From assembly GCA_035575715.1 (NCBI GenBank), contig DATLXN010000017.1, positions 18,847 to 82,846 on the forward strand: a stretch of 64,000 nt of DNA, read 5' to 3'. Numbering within the stretch: position 1 is the stretch's first letter; the number at the start of each line of letters is the position of its first letter. A model generated the notes under the pieces. It searched no databases, was not told where the DNA came from, and saw only the letters and a list, made by a program, of their open reading frames with translations. The position numbers were made by a program, and so were the translations under genes. The stretch comes from JACCSI01 sp035575715. Lineage in GTDB: Bacteria > Acidobacteriota > Vicinamibacteria > Vicinamibacterales > UBA2999. Shown in pieces: positions 40,634-49,349 of the stretch.

Positions 40634-41358
40634 AGTTTCGCGAACTTCAGGCCGACGTAGTAGCCGTTCATCGCGGAAATGATCAAACCCGGCATCCCGT
40701 CGCGAATACCGCCGCGCAGGATGTAGTTCCGAAAAAAGGCCAGCCGGGGATGGACCAGCACATCAAACCAATTGGCGCGGCGGCCATCCTCGTACATCTG
40801 TCGGGCGGCCAGGGTCGTATAGCGATCCATGGTCTGGAAATGATGCGCGATGTCGCGATATGCGTAGTGCTGGAGTTCGCCGCGTAGTTGTCCCGCAGCG
40901 CCGCTGACCCGCACCGACTCGTGGACGTAGCGCCCGGTCCACGCGCCATGGCGGCGATCGTAGAGGCGCAGTTGATAGTCCGGATACCAGTCGGTCGAGC
41001 GAATCCATCGTCCCAGGTGAAAGGTGACGCGAGGGAGGCGATAGCCGACGGCGGTCGGCGGATGTGCTAACAGCGTTTTAATTTCATCGGCCAACGGTGC
41101 CGAGACACGCTCATCCGCATCGATCGACAGAATCCAATCGTGCTGCGCCTGTCCGGCGGCGAAATTCTTCTGTTCAACGTAACCCGGCCAGGGTCGAACG
41201 ATCACGCGGTCGGTGAAGCGGCGCGCGATGGCCACCGTGTCGTCGGTGCTTTCCGAGTCGACGACGACGATCTCGTCGGCCCAGCGAACGGATTCGAGGG
41301 CTGCCGGGAGATTGGTCGCTTCATTGCGCGTGATGACCGTGACGGTCAGCTTCGGCAC
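40561..41358 (-). CDS. Glycosyltransferase family 2 (WaaE/KdtX-like)
   Basis: 265 residues. TVTVITRNEATNLPAALESV, VVVDSESTDDT and ILSIDADERV (the DxD) give the GT-A fold. The later YPDYQLRLYDRRHGAWTGRYVHE and the hydrophobic NYILRGGIRDGMPG segment match WaaE-type lipopolysaccharide core transferases. The last 24 residues (from CSPSIST) overlap the GT4 start by 73 bases and are not conserved family sequence. Confidence 0.9.
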   Translation of the reverse strand: MPKLTVTVITRNEATNLPAALESVRWADEIVVVDSESTDDTVAIARRFTDRVIVRPWPGYVEQKNFAAGQAQHDWILSIDADERVSAPLADEIKTLLAHPPTAVGYRLPRVTFHLGRWIRSTDWYPDYQLRLYDRRHGAWTGRYVHESVRVSGAAGQLRGELQHYAYRDIAHHFQTMDRYTTLAARQMYEDGRRANWFDVLVHPRLAFFRNYILRGGIRDGMPGLIISAMNGYYVGLKFAKLWELCSPSISTPPGPGAADRTRSS

Positions 41359-41405
41359 GCGCCGATTCTAATCCGCTTGGGTCTGTCCCTGATCCCTGAT
41401 CCCTG

Positions 41406-43061
41406 TTATTGCCGAATCTGACCGGTATTGACCGTGGTCGCCCCGCCACCGCCGCCGTTGATCGGCGCGCGCTGGCCGGTCTGGAAGTCGACGACCGACT
41501 TCAGATAGTCAATGGTCGCCTGCAGTTCGTTGTTCCGTGCCTGGGACAGGTCGCGCTGGGCCTGGATGACGAGGAAGCTGCTGGTCATGCCGGCCTGAAA
41601 CTTCTTCTCTTCCGCTTCGAGCCGCTTTTCGGCGAGCGCGCGAGATGCGCGGGTCGCTTCAATGCGCTTCGAGTTGGTTTGGACGTTGCGCGCGAGCTCG
41701 CGGACCTGTTGGGTCACCTGCAACTCGGCGCTCTGCAGCTGTTTCTGGGCTTGGGTGTTCTGCAGGCGTGCGCGGCCGAGATTGGCTTCGGCGTTGGACG
41801 CGCCGATCGGGTAGTTCACCTGCAGCTGCAGCGACCAGGTCGGGAAGTCCGAGGCGAAGACGTCGCCGAGTGCGCCGAAAAATCCACGTTGCGTTTGGCC
41901 GAGAACGGTCGGCTGAAAGCCGGGGCTGAGTTCGAGCTGTGTGCCGGCCAGGCCAATCGCGCTGTAGTTGACCAGCGCGTTGACGTCGGGCAGGGCCTGG
42001 TTGCGGAAATAGCGAATCGCAATGTCATTGGACTCGATCTGCTTGCGCGTGACCGCTAAATCCGAACGGGTCGCCAATGCATTACGAACTGCCGCGTTGA
42101 CATCAACGGTGACTGGCTGAAAGGTCGGCGGGTCGGACGGTTCGATCCGCATGTTCCAGAACTCCGGCTGGTCGGCCGGGTTGGAGATCAGCGCGCGCAG
42201 GCGATCCTCGGCACGTGAGATTTGCGCCTCGGCGAGAATCACGCCTTCTTCGCGTTGCGCGACTTCGGCTTCGGCCTGGACGATGTCGAGCGGCGCCATG
42301 GTGCCAATCTCGACGCGCGAGCGGTTGTCGCGGAAGGAACGCTGCGCCAGCTGCAACGACTGCTGCTGCACGGCGAGGCTGGCGTTGGCGAACACCAGAT
42401 CCCAATAGGCGTTCTTGACGTTGCGCTCGGTCACGGCAATTGATTGATCGAGCTGAACGTCGGAGATCTCGCGATTCTTGCGGCTGACCATCACCTGCTG
42501 CCGGGTCGCATCGATCTTGAAGTTGCGCAGGAGCGGTTGGGTGTAGTTGAAGGCGACCGATGAGTTCAGCTGTGGATTGAATTGGCTGAAGATGTTGTTG
42601 GTACTGATCCGGCCGGTGTTGAACGACGCGCTATAGCTTCCGCCGTAGAACGGGACCAGCTGTTGCACACCCACTTGTGTGGTCAAGCGCGCGTCTGTGA
42701 TCGACGTCGCCGAACCGCTGAAGATGTCCTGTGACGGGTTGCTCTGGTTGCGCGTCGAGAAGTTCGAAAACAGCGCCGGCGTCCAATTGCTGCGCGCCAC
42801 CGAGACGCTCAGGTCCTGCACCTGAGGATCAATGCGATCGACTTGCAGGTCGATGTTCTGTTCGAGCGCCAGCGCAACAGCCTCCTGAATCGACAACCGG
42901 CGAACCGGGCCGCTCGGCTGGGGCGCGGTCACGCCGACCGTGGCCATCGGGGCCGGCGCTGTCTGCGCTCGGACAGGGCCTGCTCCGAAAACGAACACGG
43001 TGGCGGCAGCAGACAGGGCGGTGGCCACAGTTCGCACCGAAAAACACGGCTGGCAACGCAT
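41406..43061 (-). CDS. TolC-family outer membrane efflux protein
   Basis: 551 residues with a signal peptide ending in GPVRAQ. Two long coiled-coil halves follow the usual TolC pattern: RRLSIQEAVALALEQNIDL, VTERNVKNAYWDLVFANASL and QREEGVILAEAQISRAEDRL, then LQSAELQVTQQVRELARNV and FLVIQAQRDLSQARN. It would form the outer-membrane duct of a tripartite pump or type I system; no inner-membrane partner is in the window. The C-terminus is Gly-rich. Confidence 0.9.
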   Translation of the reverse strand: MRCQPCFSVRTVATALSAAATVFVFGAGPVRAQTAPAPMATVGVTAPQPSGPVRRLSIQEAVALALEQNIDLQVDRIDPQVQDLSVSVARSNWTPALFSNFSTRNQSNPSQDIFSGSATSITDARLTTQVGVQQLVPFYGGSYSASFNTGRISTNNIFSQFNPQLNSSVAFNYTQPLLRNFKIDATRQQVMVSRKNREISDVQLDQSIAVTERNVKNAYWDLVFANASLAVQQQSLQLAQRSFRDNRSRVEIGTMAPLDIVQAEAEVAQREEGVILAEAQISRAEDRLRALISNPADQPEFWNMRIEPSDPPTFQPVTVDVNAAVRNALATRSDLAVTRKQIESNDIAIRYFRNQALPDVNALVNYSAIGLAGTQLELSPGFQPTVLGQTQRGFFGALGDVFASDFPTWSLQLQVNYPIGASNAEANLGRARLQNTQAQKQLQSAELQVTQQVRELARNVQTNSKRIEATRASRALAEKRLEAEEKKFQAGMTSSFLVIQAQRDLSQARNNELQATIDYLKSVVDFQTGQRAPINGGGGGATTVNTGQIRQ

Positions 43062-43256
43062 TACGAGTACTCCAAGGTTTCGAAAAAAAGTGAACCCTCA
43101 GTACGTCAGCAAGAAGGGTACCGACCTAGCAGGTATCTGATAAGTAGACGGGATCGCGTCGGCCCAGGTTCGCCCAGTCGACGTCGATATACTACCCTCC
43201 GCCCTGTCGGGTCCACGACCCGTCCTGCAAATACGCGACAACCGGCCGTCAGCCTT
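43062..43256. other. Divergent spacer between the TolC gene and pyrE
   Basis: About 195 bases without a gene. A TATACT (43187-43192) could be a -10 for pyrE, leaving a leader of about 60 bases, but no -35 is evident. A run of seven A lies near the TolC start. Confidence 0.35.
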
Positions 43257-43832
43257 ATGCCTGAAACCGACCTTTTACCGCTATTCCGACGCTCAGGAGC
43301 GTTGCTCGAAGGCCACTTCCGCCTGTCGTCGGGCCTTCACAGCACGGGCTATCTCCAATGTGCCCTGGTGCTCTCCGCCCCGCGGGATGCGGAGGCCATT
43401 GGCGCCGCGCTCGGCGACCAGGTCCGGCGCTACGGCGCGAACTGCGTGTTATCGCCGGCACTCGGCGGCATCGTGATTGGGCAGGAAGTCGCCCGCGCGT
43501 TGAACGTGCGCGCCCTGTTTGCCGAACGCCAGGAAGGTGTGCTGACGTTGCGACGGGGGTTCTCACTCGGACCGGCCGATCAGGTTCTGGTGGTCGAGGA
43601 TGTCGTCACCACCGCGGGGTCGACGCGCGAGACGATCGCAGTCGCCCGGCAGGCAGGCGCGCAGGTCGTCGGGGCCTGTTCGATCGTCGATCGGAGCGGT
43701 GGCACGCACGGTCTCGAGATTCCATACGCGGCGTTGCTGCCGATGGCACTGCCAACCTACCAGCCCGACCAGTGCCCGTTGTGCGCGCAGGGCACACCCG
43801 TCGTCAAACCTGGGTCCAGAAAGACTTTCTAA
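43257..43832 (+). CDS. pyrE: Orotate phosphoribosyltransferase
   Basis: 191 residues from ATG 43257; the longer frame upstream lies antisense to the TolC gene. GHFRLSSGLHSTGYLQC, RALFAERQEGVLTLRRGF and the PRPP loop VLVVEDVVTTAGSTRET are standard PyrE. It makes OMP from orotate and PRPP. It lies outside both pyr clusters. The C-terminal DQCPLCAQGTPVV matches the CxxC tail of the OPRT-like protein at 25970. Confidence 0.93.
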   Translation: MPETDLLPLFRRSGALLEGHFRLSSGLHSTGYLQCALVLSAPRDAEAIGAALGDQVRRYGANCVLSPALGGIVIGQEVARALNVRALFAERQEGVLTLRRGFSLGPADQVLVVEDVVTTAGSTRETIAVARQAGAQVVGACSIVDRSGGTHGLEIPYAALLPMALPTYQPDQCPLCAQGTPVVKPGSRKTF

Positions 43833-43856
43833 AGACTGACACGAAGGACGCGAAGG

Positions 43857-44594
43857 ATGTCCCGCACCTTCAAGCTCACCCTCGCCTACGACGGCACTGA
43901 CTTCGCCGGCTGGCAACTCCAAGCGACGGATCGCACGGTGCAGGCGGTGGTCGAAGATGCACTGGCCCCGTTCGAGGGCCGGCGAGTCGTGGTCACCGCC
44001 GCCGGACGCACCGACGCCGGGGTCCATGCTCACGGCCAGGTGGTGAGTTTTGCGCTCGACGCCGCGCTCTCCGTCGAGCAATTGCAGACAGCGCTGAACG
44101 CCACCTTGCCGCGTGACGTACGCGTCATGGCGGCCGAACAAGCCGCGCCTGCATTCAACGCCCGCTTCGACGCCAAACACAAAACCTATCGCTACTTGAT
44201 ATTTTGCAACGACGTGGTGCCGCCCCTCGAGCGCCGCCAGGTGTGGCACGTGCCCACACCGCTGGTTGCCGGCGCGATGCAGGACGCCGCTCGGATGCTG
44301 ATTGGCACCTACGACTTCGCGGCGTTTCAAGCGGCCGGCGGCGACGTGGTGACATCGGTTCGCGAGGTGCTGGACTCACGGTTGACGGTGCACGGCGACA
44401 CGTGGGTCTACGAAATCACCGGCAGCGGCTTTCTGCGTCACATGGTCCGCAACATCATCGGCACGTTGGTGGATATCGGTCGCGGACGTTGGCCGGCAGA
44501 AGAAATGCGGGCCATCCTCGAATCGCGTCACCGCAGTCGCGCCGCCGCAACCGCGCCGCCGCAAGGGTTGACGCTGTGGAGGGTGGGGTATTGA
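43857..44594 (+). CDS. truA: tRNA pseudouridine synthase A
   Basis: 245 residues. LTLAYDGTDFAGWQLQ opens the protein and the catalytic Asp lies in AAGRTDAGVHAHGQVV. YRYLIFCNDVVPPLERRQVW and GSGFLRHMVRNIIGTLVDIG are conserved. It modifies U38-40 of tRNA anticodon arms. It starts 24 bases after pyrE. Confidence 0.95.
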   Translation: MSRTFKLTLAYDGTDFAGWQLQATDRTVQAVVEDALAPFEGRRVVVTAAGRTDAGVHAHGQVVSFALDAALSVEQLQTALNATLPRDVRVMAAEQAAPAFNARFDAKHKTYRYLIFCNDVVPPLERRQVWHVPTPLVAGAMQDAARMLIGTYDFAAFQAAGGDVVTSVREVLDSRLTVHGDTWVYEITGSGFLRHMVRNIIGTLVDIGRGRWPAEEMRAILESRHRSRAAATAPPQGLTLWRVGY

Positions 44595-44595
44595 C

Positions 44596-44690
44596 GGGCC
44601 GGTGGTCAGTGGTCAGTCGCCGGTGGTCGGTGGTCGGTGGTCGGTAGCCGGTAGCCGGTGTCGGTAGTCTGTGGTCGGGTCGGTGTTGGC
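44596..44690. repeat. Heptamer array (TGGTCGG / GTAGCCG)
   Basis: TGGTCGG units in variants fill the first half of the spacer between truA and the convergent HupE-like gene. The complementary unit is found inside the acylase gene (9686-9732), and a short stretch lies at the hemL start (54520-54560). Confidence 0.88.
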
Positions 44691-44704
44691 GGGAGATGGG
44701 CAGA

Positions 44705-44772
44705 GGGCGAGGCCGAACGGCCTCGCTCCTGCAAGGCGCCAACGGCGCCGCGTCCTGCTCGCGGAGCGAGTC
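44705..44772. repeat. Three short palindromes separated by TCCTG
   Basis: 44707-44726 (GCGAGGCCG/CGGCCTCGC around AA), 44735-44749 (GGCGCC/GGCGCC around AAC) and 44758-44770 (CTCGC/GCGAG around GGA) are perfect small hairpins with different arms. They are separated by CTCCTGC or GTCCTG. They may also serve as a terminator region for the convergent genes. Confidence 0.8.
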
Positions 44773-44779
44773 TGGCGAG

Positions 44780-46129
44780 TCAGCGCAGGAAGCGAGTCCT
44801 GTCTCGGAACAACACGCCAAACAGGACCCACACGATCGCTGCTGCCACGACAACCAGCATCAATAACCGCATCGCCGTCGCCAGTCCGCCGATGTCCAAC
44901 GCCGGCACATCGAACGCCAGCAGCTGGCCGCCCCGCTCGGTCGCCCAGTGCCAGCCGGTGTGGGCAATCAACGCCGACAGCAGGATCGTGCCGATCTTCT
45001 CGGCAACGACGAAGCGGAACAGCACATTGAGGACTGGGATCAAGAGCACCAGGACCAGCAATTGGCCCAGTTCGACGCCGATGTTGAAGGACAACAGCGA
45101 CGTGAGCAGGTGCGAGCCGGCAAACTGCAACGACTCGCGCAAGGCGAACGAGAAACCAAAGCCGTGGATCAAACCAAACGCAAAGGCGACCGCCCAGCGC
45201 CGCTGCAGTGCGCGATCGCTGACGTCGGCTGAGGACGCCGACTCCGCACCACCGGACCGCGCCGCGGCGACGATGTTTTCAAACGCCATGTAGACGATCG
45301 ACGCCGCAATCAGCGTTTCAACCAGTGGTGGGAACCACAACGACGTCGGCGCAAGGTTGTAGGCCGACGCGATCAACGTCACCGAATGAGCGATGGTAAA
45401 GGACGTGACCACGACGGTGAGCGAGCGCAAACGGCGAAAGGGCACAACGAGGCAGAGCAGAAATAACAGATGGTCGACCCCGTCGAGGATATGGAAGAAG
45501 CCATCTCTGACGAAACGAAAGGCGGCCTGATGCCAGCGCGGATCCAGCTGCACGATGCCGGGATCGCCGTGGACGTCAAAAACCCGTTCAGCGCCGCCCG
45601 GCGGTAGAAACCGCATCACGACATTGACCCGTACACCGAGCCGCGTCAGCCCGGGGCTAATCGAAAACTTCGAGGTCTCCGACCGGATGGGAAACGCAAA
45701 GGCGACGTCGAGAAGGCCCTCTTCCCACACCAGATTGGTGTCGAGCGGCAACGGCGCCCCGGTCACCGCGGCGAGCGCCTGGTCGTACGAATCGAAGGCG
45801 CGATCGCCCGGTAACGCGATGCGCGTGGCCATGACTTCCGGATACGGCAGCTGACTCTCTTCTTCGTAGAGCTTGACGAAGTCGGCAATCCACTGGGTCG
45901 CGGCATCCCTGAGGACAGGCTGGATAGTTGCCAGTTCGACAAACGGTCCGCGCCGCGGCACATCCATTTCGCGCAACGCGCGCATTGGCGCCCGCACCAG
46001 GAAAATCAGCCGCTGCCCTTCGGGCTTGAGAAACGTCTGAATCGTGACTTCACTGGGGATCTCATGGGCTGTGGTGGCGACCGAAAGCAAAGCCAACAGA
46101 GAAATGGCAAGAACCAGGGGGCGGCGCAT
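44780..46129 (-). CDS. HupE/UreJ-family membrane protein with extracytoplasmic domain
   Basis: 449 residues from ATG 46129, chosen because a signal peptide (MRRPLVLAISLLALLSVATTA) follows at once. The first 210 residues after the signal are soluble. The C-terminal membrane part starts at GFFHILDGVDHLLFLLCLVV, the HupE/UreJ signature, and has about seven helices with conserved His (GLIHGFGFSFALRE). Relatives carry nickel, but many of this long type have no known substrate. The convergent truA side is repeat-filled. Confidence 0.85.
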   Translation of the reverse strand: MRRPLVLAISLLALLSVATTAHEIPSEVTIQTFLKPEGQRLIFLVRAPMRALREMDVPRRGPFVELATIQPVLRDAATQWIADFVKLYEEESQLPYPEVMATRIALPGDRAFDSYDQALAAVTGAPLPLDTNLVWEEGLLDVAFAFPIRSETSKFSISPGLTRLGVRVNVVMRFLPPGGAERVFDVHGDPGIVQLDPRWHQAAFRFVRDGFFHILDGVDHLLFLLCLVVPFRRLRSLTVVVTSFTIAHSVTLIASAYNLAPTSLWFPPLVETLIAASIVYMAFENIVAAARSGGAESASSADVSDRALQRRWAVAFAFGLIHGFGFSFALRESLQFAGSHLLTSLLSFNIGVELGQLLVLVLLIPVLNVLFRFVVAEKIGTILLSALIAHTGWHWATERGGQLLAFDVPALDIGGLATAMRLLMLVVVAAAIVWVLFGVLFRDRTRFLR

Positions 46130-46164
46130 CGGGTGGCAAGAATACACGGCAGCCGCCCGTCCCC

Positions 46165-46208
46165 CGCACCTAGCACCTAGCACTCAGCGCCCCGCACTCA
46201 GCACTTCT
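46165..46208. repeat. Heptamer array (CACCTAG / CAGCACT)
   Basis: Units of CACCTAG, CACTCAG and CAGCACT lie in the divergent spacer before the beta-propeller gene. A TATACT (46216-46221) just beyond could be its -10 box. Confidence 0.75.
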
Positions 46209-46253
46209 GAGGATGTATACTGGCGCCCTCCAAAACCGGCCCGTCGTGGGTCG

Positions 46254-47561
46254 ATGAAAGGATCAAAGCCTGTGAAGCGGAATCTCATGATTGGCGCGAC
46301 GTTCGTCGTGGCCTTAGTCGTCCTAGGCGTCACCGAACGCGCGCTTGAACAGACGGCCGCCGCGCAAGCGCGTACCAATGTTCAGGCCCCAATGTTCGAA
46401 GTCGATCCGTTCTGGCCGAAGACGATGCCCAATAACTGGGTGTTCGGGCAGACGATTGGTCTCGGCATCGACGAGAAGGATCAGGTGTGGATCATTCATC
46501 GCGGGAATGATCCGGGGAACCTTGATCGAACCGAGTACGCCTTCCCGCCGGCACCCGCACCGGGCACGCCCGGCGGCGGCCCCGCGCTTGCGCCAGGCGC
46601 GACCCGTCCGCCTGCCGAAACTCCGGCTCGGGTCAGCGAATGCTGTAGTCCGGCTCCCCCGGTCGTAGCCTTCGGTCCTGACGGCAGCGTCGTGCACAGC
46701 TGGGGCGGTCCCTCGCTGCATGCGGACTGGCCGGAATCCAATCACGGCATCGTCGTCGATCAGAAGGGCATCGTCTGGATCGGCGGCAACGGCGGATCCG
46801 ACTCGCACATCCTGAAGTTCACGCGCGAGGGCAAGTTCGTCCAGATGTTTGGCAAGAAGAACGCGCGGAGCGTCGACGGCAAGATGGTGCCGAACAGTCA
46901 CGACATGGAGAATTTCGGGCGCGTCGCCAAGATCTTCATCGACCCGCGCGCCAACGAGGCCTACGTTGCTGACGGGTACTTCAATAAACGGGTCGCGGTC
47001 CTCGACATGGACTCCGGCAAGATCAAGCGGTACTGGGGCGCCTACGGGAACAAGCCGGACGATGCGCCGATGCCGCGCTACGATCCGAAAGCGCCGCTGG
47101 CGCAGCAATTCCGCACTCCGGTGCACTGCGCCGAAGTGTCGAACGACGGCTTCGTTTACGTCTGCGACCGTCCGAACGACCGTCTGCAGGTGTTCACCAA
47201 GGACGGCAAGTTCGTCAAAGAGAAGCAGTTCTTCCCGGAGACCTTGTCCGACGGTTCGGTGTGGGACGTGGCGTTCTCGAAGGATCCGCAACAGCGCTTT
47301 CTTTACATGGCTGACGGCGCCAACGAACACGTCTACATCATCGACCGCCAGTCGCTCGAAGTGCTGACCAGCTTCGGCACCGGCGGCCGCCAGCCGGGAC
47401 AGTTCTTCGGCGTGCACAGCATTGCCGTTGACTCAAAGGGCAACATTTACACCACTGAAACCTACACCGGTAAGCGTCTGCAGAAGTTTGTGTTCAAGGG
47501 CATGGGCCCGGTCACCAGCGACAAGCAGGGCGCGCCGTGGCCACGTCGGACCGAGAACTAA
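46254..47561 (+). CDS. NHL-type six-bladed beta-propeller protein
   Basis: 435 residues from ATG 46254. GTG 46272, which has AAAGGA 9 bases upstream, is an equally good start. An N-terminal hydrophobic helix (LMIGATFVVALVVLGV) serves as signal or anchor. NHL-like blades follow: GIVVDQKGIVWIGGNGGSDS, HILKFTREGKFVQMFG, EAYVADGYFNKRVAVLDMDS and GVHSIAVDSKGNIYTTETY. A Pro/Ala-rich insert (APAPGTPGGGPALAPG) interrupts the first blade. Similar proteins are annotated as peptidyl-hydroxyglycine lyase-like, but no catalytic assignment is made here. Confidence 0.82.
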   Translation: MKGSKPVKRNLMIGATFVVALVVLGVTERALEQTAAAQARTNVQAPMFEVDPFWPKTMPNNWVFGQTIGLGIDEKDQVWIIHRGNDPGNLDRTEYAFPPAPAPGTPGGGPALAPGATRPPAETPARVSECCSPAPPVVAFGPDGSVVHSWGGPSLHADWPESNHGIVVDQKGIVWIGGNGGSDSHILKFTREGKFVQMFGKKNARSVDGKMVPNSHDMENFGRVAKIFIDPRANEAYVADGYFNKRVAVLDMDSGKIKRYWGAYGNKPDDAPMPRYDPKAPLAQQFRTPVHCAEVSNDGFVYVCDRPNDRLQVFTKDGKFVKEKQFFPETLSDGSVWDVAFSKDPQQRFLYMADGANEHVYIIDRQSLEVLTSFGTGGRQPGQFFGVHSIAVDSKGNIYTTETYTGKRLQKFVFKGMGPVTSDKQGAPWPRRTEN

Positions 47562-47573
47562 CGCAGCGGTCCT

Positions 47574-47725
47574 GGCGGGTAGGCGGGTAAGCGGGTAAGC
47601 GGGTAAGGACGGCCGGTGGCAAAACCACCGGCCGTTTCATTTTCTACTTGCCTACCCGCCTACCCGCCCACCCGCCCACCCGCCCACCCGCCTACCTGCC
47701 CACCTGCCTATCTGCTTGCCTGCTG
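47574..47725. repeat. Inverted pair of GGCGGGT/CCTACCC heptamer arrays around a terminator
   Basis: GCGGGTA units (47574-47607) and the complementary CCTACCCG/CCCACCCG/CCTACCTG units (47647-47712) flank a 37-base terminator hairpin. This is the same unit family as around the four-helix gene at 845-1225, but with no gene inside. Confidence 0.88.
47609..47645 (+). terminator. Intrinsic terminator after the beta-propeller gene
   Basis: An 11-base stem, ACGGCCGGTGG (47609-47619) pairing with CCACCGGCCGT (47625-47635), closes a CAAAA loop and is followed by TTCATTTT. Confidence 0.8.
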
Positions 47726-47751
47726 TGCAGTGTAGGATTCAGACTGCATTC

Positions 47752-48543
47752 ATGAGCCTTGATCAGCTACTGGCGTGGATTCCTGCTGGAAGCGCCGAGG
47801 CGGAACTCGCGCGACAGATTCACCCCGACCGCTTGCCGCGGCACGTCGCTATCATCATGGATGGCAACGGGCGCTGGGCCGGACAGCGGCATTTACCGCG
47901 GGTCGAAGGGCATCGCGCGGGCAGTGCTGCCGTCCGCGACGTCGTGGAGACGTCGGCGCGCCTCGGGCTCGAGGTCCTGACGCTGTACGCGTTCTCAGTG
48001 GAGAACTGGAAGCGGCCGGCCACCGAAGTCAGCACGCTGATGCTGCTGCTCAAACGTTACCTGCGGTCTGAATTGTCGACGCTGCTCAAGAACAACATTC
48101 GGTTCAACGTCATCGGCCGGTCCGAGGAGTTGGCCCCCGACATCCTGAAGGAGCTCGAGGCTGCGGCCGCCAAGACCACCCGCAACACCGGCATGTTGTT
48201 CAACATCGCGCTCAATTACGGTGGCCGCACCGAGATTGTCGACGCGGCGCGGCGCGCGATTGCATCCGGGATCAGCGCCGATGCACTCGACGAGGCAGGT
48301 TTTGGCGAGTTGCTGTATACCGCGGGCCAGCCCGATCCGGACCTGCTGATTCGCACCAGTGGCGAGATGCGGGTCAGTAATTTTCTGCTGTGGCAGATCG
48401 CCTACGCCGAGATTTATGTGACCGAAACCTTCTGGCCAGATTTCCGCAGCCGCGATTTGCTCGAAGCGGTGCTCGCTTATCAGAAACGGGATCGCCGGTA
48501 CGGCGGCATTCGGCCGCAGGTCGCTGCAGGAATCAATCAATAG
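47752..48543 (+). CDS. uppS: Isoprenyl transferase (undecaprenyl diphosphate synthase)
   Basis: 263 residues from ATG 47752; upstream in-frame codons lie in repeat sequence. The active-site block is HVAIIMDGNGRWAGQR with its catalytic Asp; LYAFSVENWKRP, NIALNYGGRTEI and DLLIRTSGEMRVSNFLLWQ are conserved. It makes the C55 carrier lipid used for peptidoglycan and glycans. It begins the uppS-cdsA-dxr-rseP set, an order close to the Escherichia coli cluster. Confidence 0.95.
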   Translation: MSLDQLLAWIPAGSAEAELARQIHPDRLPRHVAIIMDGNGRWAGQRHLPRVEGHRAGSAAVRDVVETSARLGLEVLTLYAFSVENWKRPATEVSTLMLLLKRYLRSELSTLLKNNIRFNVIGRSEELAPDILKELEAAAAKTTRNTGMLFNIALNYGGRTEIVDAARRAIASGISADALDEAGFGELLYTAGQPDPDLLIRTSGEMRVSNFLLWQIAYAEIYVTETFWPDFRSRDLLEAVLAYQKRDRRYGGIRPQVAAGINQ

Positions 48544-49347
48544 ATGGCTCGTGTCCTGAGCGGCGGCGTCCTCGCCGCTGGCTTTTTCACGCTAATCTGG
48601 TTTTCGAGCGCAACGGTCCTGTTTTTTGTCGCCGCGTTGGTCGCGGCGCTCGCGTTCCACGAATATGCGGCGCTGATGCGCCAGTTGGATGCCCATCTGC
48701 CGCGGCTGCCGACGCTGCTGGCGACGCTCGCCGCGGTCGCAGTCGTGCCCTTTCCTTACGTCGCCGGCGAGGCCGTGATCGGTGCCGGGTTGTTGATCAT
48801 CGCTGTGACGGTCATGGTCAAGGTCGACGGCGAACGCGACGGATTTCGTCGAGGAGTTTCCGCCGCTGCCGCTGGTGCACTCTCGATTATCTATATCGGG
48901 TTGCCGCTGGGCGCGCTGGTTGGGGTGCACATCTTTGGCGGGCGCGGAGCCGTCATGCTCCTCGTCGCGGCCATCGCGATCAGTGACACGGCGCAGTTTT
49001 ACGCCGGCCGCACCTTCGGGCGCCATCCGCTTGCGCCGCGCTTGAGCCCGAAGAAAACGATCGAAGGCGCGATCGGCGGATTTCTCGTCGCGCCGATCTT
49101 TTTGTATTACGCCGGGCCGTACCTGGTGCCGGTTGGGACGCCGCTGATGATGGCGGCGTTTGGTCCGGTGCTCGTCGCCAGTGGCATCGCCGGTGACGTG
49201 TTTGAGTCGATGCTCAAGCGCGCGGCAGATATGAAGGACAGCTCGGCGTTGATTCCCGGGCATGGCGGCGTGCTCGATCGGATCGATGCGTTGCTCTTTG
49301 CGACGCCGCTGTTCTACATGTTCCTCCGCTGGCTCTATTCGGTATGA
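48544..49347 (+). CDS. cdsA: Phosphatidate cytidylyltransferase
   Basis: 267 residues with about seven helices. DTAQFYAGRTFGRHPLAP with SPKKTIEGAIGG, and the C-terminal ESMLKRAADMKDSSALIPGH followed by GGVLDRIDALLF, are the CdsA signature. It makes CDP-diacylglycerol in the inner membrane. The ATG directly follows the uppS stop. The downstream junction to dxr is a 220-base palindrome array. Confidence 0.95.
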   Translation: MARVLSGGVLAAGFFTLIWFSSATVLFFVAALVAALAFHEYAALMRQLDAHLPRLPTLLATLAAVAVVPFPYVAGEAVIGAGLLIIAVTVMVKVDGERDGFRRGVSAAAAGALSIIYIGLPLGALVGVHIFGGRGAVMLLVAAIAISDTAQFYAGRTFGRHPLAPRLSPKKTIEGAIGGFLVAPIFLYYAGPYLVPVGTPLMMAAFGPVLVASGIAGDVFESMLKRAADMKDSSALIPGHGGVLDRIDALLFATPLFYMFLRWLYSV

Positions 49348-49349
49348 GT

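Noticed and set aside
42843..43256. Long N-terminal extension of pyrE
   Set aside because: The extra 138 codons are antisense to the TolC signal region, and PyrE family sequence begins at ATG 43257.
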